The notes under the pieces are model-generated. The model did not search any database, was not told the origin of the DNA, and worked only from the letters and a program-made list of their open reading frames with translations. The position numbers and the translations under genes were made by a program. DNA of 64,000 bases from Macrothele yani (taxonomy: Eukaryota; Arthropoda; Arachnida; Araneae; Macrothelidae): the NCBI GenBank assembly GCA_039090855.1, contig CM077011.1, forward strand, positions 18,105,001 through 18,169,000, given 5' to 3'. Positions 10,717 through 21,245 of the stretch are shown in pieces (position 1 is the stretch's first letter; each line of letters opens with the position of its first letter).

Positions 10717-11996
10717 TTGGGTTGATGCATAAGTTCATGCCGTTTTATTTTAAGAGTGTTTCCCAGGTCAGTAGTGACGGTGCAGATGGTCAGTTGTACA
10801 TCAAAACGTAGCCAGTAATATCGTGTATCTAAATCCTATTGCGTTGTGTGATTGCGTCTAATGGTTTTTTAGGTCCGGAAGTGTGGAGTCTCAAGTAGAG
10901 AGGAATGAACACTTCCGACGTTCGCTCGTCTACGAGTTTAACATGAGATCCACGAAGCCACTGAACAAATTTGTGCTATGTATGGGGAGGACGCCATTGC
11001 TCCGAGGACAGCCCGCAAATCGTTTGAGCATATCTGAGGTGATAATTTTGACCTCAACGGATCTCCACGCTCAGGTCGTCCATCTCACTTTCATGAGGAT
11101 CTTTTGACCATCTCATCTACTTGGATCCGCGTCAAACCATACGCTAATTGTCCACTGAGATTAATTGTCATAAGATCACAGTGGAGCGACAACTGGAACG
11201 TTTGGGAAAGGTCCAGAAATCGGGGTTTGGGGTGCCTCACACTCACACTGAGGACAAAAAGAATCAACATTTTGCCATATGTGGTTTCTTGCTCGCCAGT
11301 GATCGCGAATGTTCTCAGCAACACAAACCCTTGCTGTCACGTATTGTTACTGGATATGAGATGTGATGCTTGTACGTGAATTTCAAGCATCGGAGGGAAT
11401 GGTTAAGTCCAAACACGCCCACACAATGTCCAAAACATGACCTTCATTCTGCGAAGATTCGTTATCGTTGCTATGAATAGAAGGCATTATTTGGAAGGCA
11501 TTATTCACTGGAAAATGCTGCCGAGGAATCGGACCATCGACGCTGTACTCCAATGGGAGCAACTCCGCCGTGTGGAGGGAGCAATTCAGCAGAAGTGGAA
11601 ACATTGGTGCCATGGTGTCCTCCTCCAGCATGATAACGCAAGCCCTCACAGTTCAAACATGACCAAAAAGGATATTTAGGACATGAAATGGGAGATCCTC
11701 CCACATCCGGCCTATTCCGTAGATCTCCCCCTTCAGACTATCACCTGTTCCAATCTCTGTCGAATGCACTCCATGGCAGAACGTTCAACAATGATGTTGA
11801 TATCCAGAATTTCTTTGATGATTTCTTCGCTGCAAAACCTGCACGTTTATTCAAGAATGGCATTACAGACGTAGGGACAGCATCGTATACTATGCTGGGA
11901 GGGATACATAGTTGATTGATTACGTTTTCCCTTCTGATGTAATACATTCCTGTAGTGCAGTGAAAAAATCGGCATGAACTTATGCATCAATCCAAT
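10717..11996 (+). mobile_element. Mariner transposon with both termini
   Basis: Left terminus TTGGGTTGATGCATAAGTTC (10718 on) is mirrored at the right as GAACTTATGCATCAATCCAA (to 11996). The inverted repeat is about 27 bp and the flanks are TA-rich (TATAT on both sides). The ~1.28-kb length is normal for mariner. The transposase inside is a pseudogene. Confidence 0.93.
10883..11915 (+). pseudogene. Mariner transposase, mauritiana-like, broken
   Basis: The frames together follow a full-length mariner transposase: an N-terminal DNA-binding region (HFRRSLVYEFNMRSTK), a GxDLNGSPRSGRPS-like linker and a GKVQKSGFGVPHTHTEDK-like segment. First catalytic region: LLSRIVTGYEM, where TGDE is expected, so the first Asp is now Tyr. 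Second region: LLQHDNASPHSSNMTK, with Asp kept. Third region: PPSDYHLFQSLSNALHGRTF, with Asp kept but in a shifted frame. Further coding similarity follows (FFAAKPARLFKNGI). Several frameshifts separate these blocks. DD34D mariner transposases excise and insert at TA; this copy cannot. Confidence 0.88.
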
Positions 11997-11999
11997 ATA

Positions 12000-12730
12000 T
12001 GAAAGACTGATAGATAAGCCGCAAATTTAAAATTTTGAATTTCAGAAATTTGCTTGCGAAAGTTCTGCTGATTTCTAAAAGTACGCTGTACCCAAAATGA
12101 AAAAAAAATGGAAAACCGGAATTAAACGAATGAATGAGTACGCATTAGTTGCACATCAAGAATTTGATGTGAAGATGTTAAACCATAGAGATCCATATTT
12201 CAACGCTGTTTCTAAGAAAGTACGCAGCTGTCGACGAAAACAAAAAAAAACTTTTATATACCTTATGATACGAAATTATAACGTTTATGTCATATTTTTA
12301 CACGGAATAGCAATAATGCTTTCTGTAATTTGTTCTAAAGATTGAATATTTTGGGAACAAGTATCTGAATCAGTGGTCACATTTTCTATTGGGAATGTAC
12401 AGTTTCTGCAGGAGTGAGTGAAAAGAGCAAAGCAGCTGTGATCTTCCAAATGTGTTTTGAGCTTACCAAAAATAGAGAGTACATGGAAAACTATCGCTTA
12501 TTCCTAAATATAGACATTTTGTTTCCACAATCCACTTGTATCCTAACTTCACCGTCCACCCTCCTTCATACTGTGAAACAAAAAATACGTTTGATGCGAA
12601 AGACATGTATCTAGTGGCCAGATGAGCAGGCACAACCTGTCCACCCAAGACAAAGCATGAATGATGTACAGGTGACCCACTCGTTACTTTACCCAGGATT
12701 TTGTTAATAACATTACAGTAATTGAATAAT
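12000..12730. other. No recognisable gene
   Basis: AT-rich stretch between two transposons. Frames at 12097-12345 and 12414-12614 show no family motif. Confidence 0.45.
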
Positions 12731-14258
12731 ACACTAGCATGCAAAAATTAAGGACGAGATGGTTTTTTGAATGTAACGTCGTGCAGAAGTGCTCCACATC
12801 GACTCAAATCATACCATAAGATCCCCAAGATGTAAGAACATGGGACAAGTGAGCAAAACCGCCCAAACAAGGAATCCAAAGGATACAAAGGCAATTTATA
12901 GAAAAGGTAGCTTTGAGCACAACTGGACAGAAGAGAGAACGTCCATGTGACAGGCGGCTGCCAAGAAAAATCCAGTCTTTAGTAGGGGATATTATCACCC
13001 CTGACTGCGTTGCAGGATTTACAACGTCTGTTCGTGCTGAGGACGAGGTTTTCAAGGAGCTGTTGAGTCATCGCGGCCCATTCCTCTTGTAGCGCAAATC
13101 GCAGCTGCGGAATCGTTGCTGGCGGCTGGTGACGTGCTGCCAAGCGTATCCCGAGAAGGTCCCACACGTGTTCGATTGGATTTTGGTCCGGGGGCTTTGC
13201 GTCACTCTCCAACAGCTCTGCGACAGCCACTGTACTATGAGGTGTAGCGTTGTAGTTCATGAAGAGGAACTCAGGACCCACAGCACATCTAAACAGACTC
13301 GTGTGAGGCAGGAGAACCTCGGTACAATACCGGACACAAGTGACTGGACCTTCTTGGAAGATGCGGAAGTCAGTACGGCTACCAAGCATGATACCGCCCC
13401 AAACGAGAACTCCGCCACCTCCAAACCAGTCCCTTTCGATGATGTTGGAGGTGTGGTTGCGTGTTCCCTGCTCTCTCCAGATGTGTATACATCCAGAATC
13501 GCTCGTCAGACTAAATCGGCTCTCATCCTTAAAGAGAACTCGACCCCATTACTGATGTGTCCAGTTCTTGTGTTCCTGGCACCACAGAAACCGCCGTCTC
13601 CGATGAGAAGGCGTTGATGGCACACACCGTACTTGTCGTCGTGCAAATAGACCACCTTTGTGCAGCCTCCTGGCCATGGTAAAACGCGATAACGGACGTC
13701 CAGTTGTCTGTTGCATGTGCGTTGCGAGTTCTCCCGCTGTCTTCCGTCTGTCTCTTCTCGCCTGTAGGACAATATACCGGTCGTCCGCCGCCGTGGTTGC
13801 TCGTGGACGACCAATGCTAAACTCTCGAATAGCTGTTCTTGTCGTTTAAAATGCTCTCCAAGCTCGTGAACCGATGCTGTGAGCGACCCCGAACTCATCG
13901 GCCACACTAGTCACACTTCGACCTTCTTCCAACTTCCCAAAGACGCGACCTCGGGTAAAGTCATCCAGATGTCGCCTACTGGATTGCGTGTTGGTCATAT
14001 CACACGGTGGCAGCAACTCGACGTCGTTCAAACCGATGTACATCGTGCAATAGCTTTCACCGAATTGCTGATCGTACACCGCCCGTGTGCTTTATACCCT
14101 TCCGACACTTCCCCATCACCCACCCCCTTACGTCATGCTTCATATATGCGCATGCTTTACCGTACCAGACCCTAGTCTATCACCTGAGTGGTATTTTGGT
14201 CCGCTGTACGGTTATGCTAATTTCTCCTCTTCGTCCTTATTTTTTTGCAAAGCAGTGT
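12731..14258 (-). mobile_element. Tc1-like transposon with both termini
   Basis: The left end ACACTAGCATGCAAAAATTA (12731 on) continues AGGACGA and pairs with a right end that reads, on the minus strand, ACACTGCTTTGCAAAAAAAT followed by AAGGACGA. The terminal repeats are about 27 bp with a few mismatches, next to TA. The transposase runs on the minus strand inside. Confidence 0.88.
12979..14079 (-). pseudogene. Tc1-family transposase, broken
   Basis: Minus-strand blocks in order: a helix-turn-helix region (FTRGRVFGKLEEGRSVTSVA, DEFGVAHSIGSRAWRAF, up to 14079); a second domain with SYRREETDGRQRENSQRTC; a core segment with MLGSRTDFRIFQEGPVT; and the C-terminus with PPDQNPIEHVWDLLGIRL, ending VRGDNIPY at 12979. 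The second catalytic motif, usually FMDDNAxPH, reads FLFMNYNATPH, so both Asp positions are gone. The third, NPIEHVWD, keeps its Glu. At least three frameshifts occur. Length and order match a full Tc1 transposase of about 340 residues. Confidence 0.88.
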
Positions 14259-14339
14259 ATTTAGTAAGAACATAAGAATAATATTTTCTTCATCCATGAA
14301 AAGCACAGCCATATTATAAGTGTTGAAAGTGTTTTCTCT

Positions 14340-14950
14340 GCGCATCAAGATAGGCTTGAACACGAGACTTTATATTTCGATAAGTTCACTCCAGTTGCTC
14401 CGGCGTAATCGGTGCCACTGCCTCGCAGATGTTGTTTAATGCATATTGGCGCACTCGTTGTGTCCTTGGACGTCGAGCATGTCAGATTTGTGGCTCCCCG
14501 AAGTTAATTCAGTTGTTCGTTTATCGCGATGCATGATTACTGGATATGGAGTCTACATGGCGATTTTTCAGGCATTCGTTAAGCAACTGCACCCTGAAGA
14601 GCTGACCACTGCATATTCCCAACAAGATGGGGCAACTTGCCATACATCACGTGATTATGGTTGAAATTGAGTCAGTCTTCGGAGATCACGTGATTTCTAA
14701 AGGAATGTGGCCACCTCGATCTCCTGACTTAACACACCCTCTGATTTCTTTCTCTGGGAGTATCTTAAATCCGTTATCGTTCAAAACAAGCCGACAACCC
14801 TTGAGGCATTCAAGAACAGCATCTAGGAGTACGCCTGAGCAATTGGAGATAACTTTCCGAAATAGGGAATCTCGTGTTCAAGCCTGTCTCGATGCACAGG
14901 ATGGACACTTTCAACTTCTCTTATCATATGATTCTCTTTTCCATGGATGA
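14340..14950 (+). pseudogene. Tc1/mariner-superfamily transposase C-terminal fragment
   Basis: Two plus-strand frames joined by a frameshift near 14650 give YSQQDGATCHTSRDYG, WPPRSPDLTHPLISFSGSIL and a C-terminal stretch ending RVQACLDAQDGHFQLLL. The QQDGATCHTS and PPRSPDLTPCDFFLW-type pair is typical of a DDE_3 (IS630/mariner-like) transposase group common in insects. The N-terminal half and first catalytic Asp are absent. I saw no terminal repeats. The exact subfamily is not determined. Confidence 0.75.
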
Positions 14951-15008
14951 AGGTATGTTCTTACCAAATATAATATTACTGTAATTATTCACGATGTTAT
15001 TAATAAAA

Positions 15009-15052
15009 ATATGGGCGAAGCAGCTAGTGGGACACTCGCTGCTTGCCCATAT
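15009..15052. repeat. Short hairpin-forming inverted repeat
   Basis: ATATGGGCGAAGCAGC on the left is mirrored by GCTGCTTGCCCATAT about 13 bp later (one bulge). A related string GTTGCCCATATTTAATTTA recurs near 15700, so this may be the border of the composite repeat that follows. Confidence 0.7.
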
Positions 15053-15061
15053 TTATTTAAA

Positions 15062-15690
15062 TGAACCACAAACATCTAAGGCTACAAATTTTGTGGATGA
15101 CAATTTATTTTAAATGAACCACAGACACCTAAGGCTACAAATTTTGAAGATGACAATCCGATTTTTGCGTAAATGTAACAAGGATGGTAAGTCAGATAAT
15201 ATCAGAGTCTCGCTCCAGGACGATGAAAAAAAATGTTTCAAGTTTTCGGATATTATCTGACTTACCATCCTTGTCACATTTACGCCAAAAATCGGATTCT
15301 TTTTCTTCAAAATGTTTATTATATGGCGTAATCCCGTATTTCTTTCATGATTTATCTGCTTCTCCGGGCAAACACGGGATAAGATTCTTAACCTCCAGAT
15401 TCGCTAAACATGAATGCCGGTTGCTTCGACTAGCGAATCCTGTGATGGTTGAATTCAAATTGATCGGAAACTTAAAACTTGGTCGCTCTGGGTGGTGTAG
15501 TGGTTAGCATACCCGGGCGTTTTCTGGGAGACGCGGGTTCGAGTCCCACTCCAGGACGATGAAATTTTTTTTTCAAGTTTTCGGATATTATCTGACTTAC
15601 CATCCTTGTCACATTTACGCCAAAAATTGGATTGTCATCTTCAAAATTTGTATTATATGGCGCAATCCTGTATTTCTTTCATGATCTAAG
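15062..15690. repeat. Composite repeat with direct and inverted copies
   Basis: A 57-bp tandem pair (AATGAACCACAAACATCTAA-like) lies at 15059-15160. The segment TATTATCTGACTTACCATCC, followed by TTGTCACATTTACGCC, occurs on the plus strand at 15250-15300 and 15585-15640, and inverted at 15146-15200. The inverted pair forms a hairpin of about 60-bp arms with CGCTCCAGGACGATGAAA in the loop. The second direct copy follows a tRNA-like head at 15483. The array looks like two truncated copies of one tRNA-headed repeat, one of them folded back on itself. Confidence 0.8.
15483..15557 (+). repeat. tRNA-derived SINE head
   Basis: The A-box-like TGGTGTAGTGGTTAGCAT (from about 15491) and B box GGTTCGAGTCC (15537-15547) are correctly spaced for an internal RNA polymerase III promoter. 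The downstream body (GATGAAATTTTTTTTTCAAG and the repeat described above) is shared with the copy at 15205, so I call it a SINE, not a tRNA gene. Confidence 0.75.
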
Positions 15691-15777
15691 GCTAGCTGTC
15701 GTTGCCCATATTTAATTTACGGTACCTGGTTAAAAGTGAACACAGAGAAAACGAACCGTGGATGTAGCATCTGTTTC

Positions 15778-15866
15778 AGCCAGGATTCGAACCCGAAGCA
15801 CACAACGAGGAGTTAATATAGCCCTCTACCTAGATTTATCGACCACTAGCCGACACCCAGATGATC
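15778..15866 (-). repeat. Degenerate tRNA-like repeat head
   Basis: On the minus strand a GGTGTCGGCTAGTGGTCGAT-like A-box region is followed at about tRNA distance by B box GGTTCGAATCC. The middle is longer than a standard tRNA and no clean cloverleaf closes. Probably a decayed SINE head. Confidence 0.5.
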
Positions 15867-16224
15867 GAGATAGCAATTTTTGTAGGAGAGTTCAGCTTTG
15901 GATTGCCTGCGTGTGAAAACGATCTTAGATTTGAGAAATCTTCGAAGAGCAGATTTCTAGTTGAAATGATGGAGACCATTTCTCAGATATATTCAACAAG
16001 TAAAGAGGAATTAAGCATCCAATATTAAGCCAATTTTGATGTTAAATTATTGCAATGGTTTATATCTGACTTTACGTATCAGAAAACCCATTCCAATCTT
16101 TCCAGCGTTCCCATGGTCTAGCGTTTTGCTACAGTTTCCCGTTCTGATACGATTTGTTTTTGTAATTTTGAGCTTTAACGAACCTGTTGAGAATCAAAGG
16201 CTATTAGGAGTCGCCGTTCCCTAA

Positions 16225-16470
16225 TATATAACCACTAGTTCCAGAGAAAGGACAGAGCCAGCCGAGTTAGGCCAAACGCACACCCTTGTCTCATCCGAAT
16301 ATCAAACCAGTACTCAATTCGGATGGTTAAACAGAGACCCCTATCGCTTTCTACTCAGCTACTGAGTTCGAGTACCGTATGAAACGTGGGTGTGTGTTTC
16401 TCATATAAGCTAGCTGTCTTTGTTCCCTGGAACCATTGGCTCCAAATTTGGGACGTCGGCTGCTTTTTAC
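16225..16470. repeat. Two decayed family-1 SINE pieces in opposite orientation
   Basis: At 16235-16290, AGTTCCAGAGAAAGGACAGA with GCCAGCC resembles the minus-oriented family-1 SINE body. At 16395-16470, GTGTGTTTCTC, TGTTCCCTGGAACCATTGGC and TTGGGACG resemble the plus-oriented body. Both are strongly diverged. The arrangement suggests one old copy inserted head-to-head with another. Confidence 0.45.
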
Positions 16471-16479
16471 CGGTTCCCT

Positions 16480-17486
16480 TTTTAACATCTTGACGGTCGA
16501 TAACTTTTGTTAATTTGCTTGATTGGATAACTGCATATTTAAGAAGTAACTGAACTCCTTGGAAATTGCTGTACTACGACGGCTTTCGTACCTGAACGTA
16601 GCGATTTCAGTACCGCGGTGAAACCACATTGTTAGCCAATAATCAGGAAACTGAATAAATTTCGCAGGCGCTTCTTCATACTGTTGGGAAAGAAGAGTTC
16701 CTGCGTTGCATCCAATCACAGGAAAATCGGCCATTTCGGTTCATGTCTAAAGTGAATGACTAAAGAGCAGAAACTGTGGTTAACTGGGTAAATTATGCAA
16801 GATTTAAGTTTTCAGTACACTACCTGCTTCCGAAGTATAACAGTGTTCAATGCTATCGCTGGAGGGGATTATCCTCCGTGCTATGATTATTGAACCATTG
16901 AAAAAAGTTGGTCCTATTTAAATTGAAATGAGCAGCTCGCACATCACAGAACGATACCAGAGTGATTTCGTATTCAGAGAGGAGCATTATAAGGCAAAAT
17001 ATATTTCCCACTTGACTAAACAATGTATCAATCTGCGGCTGACTGATGTAAAACGAGTAGGCAGCGGAATTGGAATCTCACGACGGGAAGTGTTACTTTC
17101 TTCGCCCATGCATACAGATAGAATGTGGATGAAGCAACAATTTCTGTTTCTGGCTCCAATATCAATAAGTGTAAAGTCACGTGACATCAGGCAAAAGTGT
17201 TAAACTTAAATTCTACAACTTTTCATAGGTGAGAAAAGATTTACTGATTAAATAGATTCTACGTATGCATGGTGTTTACAATTTTTCGTAAATTGTTAGC
17301 AAAGGACGGCCATTCGACCAGAGTTTTCCATATTTTTAGTATTGGATATCATATGTTCGGGAAGAAATAATCAATATAGAGGTTCGGTTCCCAATCTATG
17401 AAACTTGTTCTTATTAACAAAATATTATAATCATCCGCGAACAAAAAGAATGGGTAAATATTAAGTTGAAAACACATGAAATAATT
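16480..17486. other. No recognisable gene
   Basis: Frames at 16510-16734 (minus) and 16928-17203 (plus) show no family motif. No transposon termini were noticed. Confidence 0.4.
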
Positions 17487-17662
17487 ATTCCGGACATAAA
17501 TCAAGATATTCTTCAGTGTAACGTAACCGCAGAAATTTGAAAATTTAATCATTCTGGAACAGGAATCGAACCCGCATCTTCCGATTCCCGTTTAAGGATA
17601 ATAAAAGTTTTAAATTTATGCAGTTACGTTACACTGAAGAATAGCTTGATTTATGTCCGGAT
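17487..17662. repeat. Inverted repeat enclosing a tRNA-like B box
   Basis: The left arm (17487-17533: TTCCGGACATAAATCAAGAT, ATTCTTCAGTGTAACGTAAC) is mirrored by the right arm (17619-17662: GTTACGTTACACTGAAGAAT, AGCTTGATTTATGTCCGGA) with few mismatches. Between the arms, on the minus strand, lies GGTTCGATTCC (near 17565), a good RNA polymerase III B box. It looks like a small foldback element that captured, or derives from, a tRNA-like sequence. Confidence 0.75.
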
Positions 17663-17664
17663 TA

Positions 17665-18126
17665 AAAATTATGAATATACAGGTATTACATTTTTCGCAA
17701 GTATTCATGATAATATTATAAATCATGCCTTGTAATCAATCCTATTTGTGCACATGCATATTTTAAGTAAACTTACTTTGAGTACGGCAATGCTGTATAA
17801 TTTTATCTATTTAACTTTGTATTTCGTGAATTCTCAAAGTATAATACGTTAAAATACCGTTAACTCTGCATCATAAGTTATCAATAAGAACACTTTAGAT
17901 GAAGTATAAAGTTCAAACAAACGCAGCCAATTCACACAAGAACACACACGAAACTAATGGCCTTCCTCGACCTAACGACTCGTCATGTAACTTGAAAACG
18001 GTTGTAATTAAATTTTTATAAATGACAATTTATTAACGAAATACATCTTCAGGTGAATTATTCCTAAAAACCACACTTCCAACTTATATGATTTACTAAA
18101 TGCTAATTGTTAAAGGTAGTCTATCA
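17665..18126. other. No recognisable gene
   Basis: AT-rich stretch without motifs that I recognise. Confidence 0.4.
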
Positions 18127-18229
18127 GAAAACCACTGGAACTGCTGAGAAACCACTGGAACTGCAGAGAAACCACTGGAACTGCAGAGAAGCCACTAGAA
18201 CTGCAGAGAAACCACTGGAACTGCAGAGC
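18127..18229. repeat. 20-bp minisatellite, five copies
   Basis: Five tandem copies of AACCACTGGAACTGCAGAGA with one or two substitutions. The open frame through it on the minus strand (repeating WFLCSS-type residues) is an artefact of the repeat. Confidence 0.95.
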
Positions 18230-18647
18230 ACGTAACCACTTCTGCCTAACGTCACGTGATCTGACGGCCCTCATGTTTGGACGACGAGATTGAAACAAGC
18301 ATTTATTTCTTCGACGGTTGATCACAGATGCATACTTTCAGTTAGAAAAATACTCAGAATGATGTAAAGACTTACGACATGGAAATTGTCCCCCTGTGGG
18401 CGGCATTTTCATGAAAATAAAAAAAAATGAAAATTTATACAGCCTTCGCAGAAAAAAAAACAACAACATCAATTTAAAAAAATTGCGCGATGTCCTGAGT
18501 AGTCTGAAACAACAACCCCCATTCTACTTGTAAAACTCGCGGAGCTATTTGCGATGAAAATTGCAAAACAAAAAATATATCTTTTGGAGCCCGTTTACTG
18601 GCGAACGGTATCTTTTTTCGCTGCATAGCTTTGTAGTACTCAAAGTA

Positions 18648-18776
18648 ATAGGGGAAGACGTCTCGCGTATGCAGGAAATTATAGCTCCAGACCAGTGCTC
18701 TCAAACTCCATCATCATCAGGGAAGACGTCTCGCGTATTCAGGAAATATAGCTCCAGACCAATGCTCTCAAACTCG
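18648..18776. repeat. Direct duplication of about 65 bp
   Basis: GGGAAGACGTCTCGCGTATG, then CAGGAAATTATAGCTCCAGA and CCAGTGCTCTCAAACTC (from 18651), is repeated with small changes from 18720 to 18776. It is a simple tandem duplication inside the left arm of the large inverted repeat. Confidence 0.9.
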
Positions 18777-19195
18777 CGGCCCGGAGCCAACTGTTTTGCG
18801 GCCCGCATGAATGATTCCAAAAAATCACTCTTATTTTAAGTACATATTAATATATTAAATATAATATAAACATAGTAATGTTTGACAAAGCCATTTGCTT
18901 TATAAGTAACAAGTTTATTTACTAAGAATATACCATACCATGCAAATTAATTGGAACAAGCTATTTTATTCTCAGAACTGTAATGTGATCGCCAGTTGAT
19001 GTCAGAAACCCACGTAAACCGGTTTTATCAGCTGTGAGGTGGTGTGACTGTTAGAACGTGATAGTAAGAATGTGGTTTGACCGGTTTTAAACACGAAATA
19101 GACACTTCAGCTACAGTTGTGAGCTTTCGTGTGTGACAGCTGGATATGTTAGTTTTTGCTCTCTCCGAGTACGTGTTGCTTTCGTGCATTTAAAA

Positions 19196-19429
19196 ATGGA
19201 TATTTCCCCAAAAAAGCGTGCAAAAATAATTGCTCTGAAGGATCCCACTTCTATGACAGTGAGTATATCGCTTCTGCAGTTGGTGTAGGCAAATCAAGTG
19301 TATCAAGACTGCTTACGCGATACAATGCATCTGGATCATCGTCTCCAAAAAGGAGAGGTAAATGTGGAAGAAAACGATAAACAACTTCACGAACAGATAA
19401 ATATCTAATCAGAAATAGTAAAATGAATC

Positions 19430-19466
<37 letters not shown>

Positions 19467-20273
19467 AAGCACCGACCTTCAAAAAGATTTCTTGGCTAGT
19501 GGTTGTGATGTTAGTGATTCAACTGTACGCTGCAGGTTTCTGGAAGTTGACCGGAAGGCAAGAAGATCAACGAAAAAACAATATTTGAATGCGAAAATGA
19601 AGATAAAACGTTTAGCATGGGCCAAAAAATATAAATCATGTACGGCTGACGACTGGAAAAAGGTAATTTTCAGTGATGAAACTCATTTATTTGTGCAGGG
19701 TTACCAAGCAAATGTCGTTAGACGAAGCAGCTGTGAACCCTTAAAAACCTGAGCATGTCAAACAAATTGTAAAACACCCTCTGAAACAGATGTTTTGGGT
19801 TGTTTTTCACATCAAATGGCACTGGAAACTTAGTTCCTGTTCAAGGTATGATGAATTCAGCCAAGTACGTAGAAATATTACAACGTAGGATTGTTCGATT
19901 CTTGCAAACCTTTGGCGGGACATTTCAACATGACTTGTCCCCATGTCACAATTCGAAATTGGTCAAGAATTTCATGCTAGAAAATCAAATTAATTTGCTT
20001 GATTGGCACGGAAATTTACCAGACTTAAATCCCATAGAAAACTTGTGGAATATTTTGAAGAGACGTTTAGGTAAAATGGGTTGTACAACCAAAGAACGCA
20101 TGATAACGAATGCTATAAAAGTGTGGTTCCACGATTATGAAGTCAAAAATATGTGCACTCAATTAGTGGAATCAAGCCAAAACGAATTCAAGAGGTCATT
20201 TCTGCTAAAGGAGGACATACTTCGTACTAATACAGGTATTTATCAGTGTATATCGAAGCATAGCATGATATAA
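19196..20273 (+). pseudogene. Tc1-family transposase, broken by a poly-A tract
   Basis: The start MDISPKKRAKIIALKDPTSM (19196) leads into the helix-turn-helix part, frameshifted at about 19240. The next block follows an A34 tract at 19431-19464: STDLQKDFLASGCDVSDSTV, then DDWKKVIFSDETHLFVQGYQ with the first catalytic Asp. After another frameshift, 19800-20273 gives FGGTFQHDLSPCHNSKLVKN with the second Asp, and NLPDLNPIENLWNILKRRLG with the Glu. All three catalytic residues are readable, but in three frames. The spacing fits DD34E. Confidence 0.88.
19431..19464 (+). repeat. A34 homopolymer inside a transposase frame
   Basis: A run of 34 A lies between the N-terminal and catalytic parts of the Tc1 transposase. 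It reads as poly-Lys in the downstream frame. There is no SINE or LINE sequence upstream of it, so it is not obviously a retroposon tail. Confidence 0.9.
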
Positions 20274-21245
20274 AGGCATAGTTTTGGAAAAGAGTGATTT
20301 TTTATTTTATCCCAATTAATTTGCACAGTATAATAACTGTATGGCAGTTTGAGTGTTTCAAAGACATGGAAAATATTTTCAATTCATTCAATTCTCCATT
20401 TTCTTATAATGCTCACAACGCACCTGAAGAACTTCAGTGTAAATTAATAGACTTTCAGTGTGATTCTTTCCTAAAAGAAAAATTTAACAGCTGCAATCTC
20501 ACAGAGTCTTACTAGTTAGTTTCAAAGGACAAGTACGTAAACATTCATAACCTAGCTGCACGGGTTCTGTCTATGTTCGGAACGCATATTCATATGAACA
20601 GTTGTTTCAAGAATGAACCAAGTAAATTGTCTTGAAATTAATAGGTTAAGTGGCAGCGTCTGGTAAGAACATTTTGTGTACCGTGTATCGTGTTCAGTTG
20701 GTAAAATGTGATTGTTTAAACATTTAAGTTAAAAATAATTGTTACGCAAAAGTGATTGTTTTCACTGATTGACGAAGCATTTGCTTTTACAATTTACCGA
20801 TAATTAGAAATAACATTCCACTGTAGTGCCGAGCCATTGGTGTAGTTTCGTAAAGTTGATATTTATTTAGAAGAAATTTATTAATATTCATGCGGCCCCC
20901 AAAATTACTCCAAAACTGGAAAGTGGCCCTTCGTAGGGTCTGTATTTGAGACCATTGCTCCAGACGATACATTTTTAACAATTGTTATCGCGAATATCTC
21001 CGTGAGTTTTGCAAGCTGAATGACGGGGTTTGTTTTTTTCATCTAATTACGACATTGCGCAAACTTTTTTGGTTGCACATTTTTTTCTGCGAAGGCTTTA
21101 CAAAAAATTGTTTTATCTTCATGCAAATGCCTCCCGCCCCCTCACACACACAGGGGTGCAACTGTCATGTCGTAAGTCTTTACGTAATTTTGAGTATTTT
21201 TTCAATTGAAAGTATGTATCTGTGATCAGCCATTGAAGAGATAAA

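Larger units (their letters stand above)
18936..20330 (+). mobile_element. Tc1-like transposon with both termini
   Basis: The left end contains CATGCAAATTAATTGGAACA (18940-18959). The right end, read on the minus strand, contains TGTGCAAATTAATTGGGATA. The element is about 1.4 kb with the transposase on the plus strand. It lies inside the 18.3-21.2 kb inverted repeat and carries an internal A34 tract. Confidence 0.8.
18312..21245. repeat. Large inverted repeat flanking a Tc1 element
   Basis: Left arm 18312 to about 18810 and right arm about 20880 to 21245 are reverse complements with indels. Matched landmarks include TGATCACAGATACATACTTTC, TAAAGACTTACGACATG, GCCTTCGCAGAAAAAAA, AAAACTCGCGGAG and the GGCCGCATGAAT region. 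The arms enclose the Tc1 element at 18.9-20.3 kb. I read it as a foldback element or inverted duplication into which the Tc1 moved. Confidence 0.8.
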
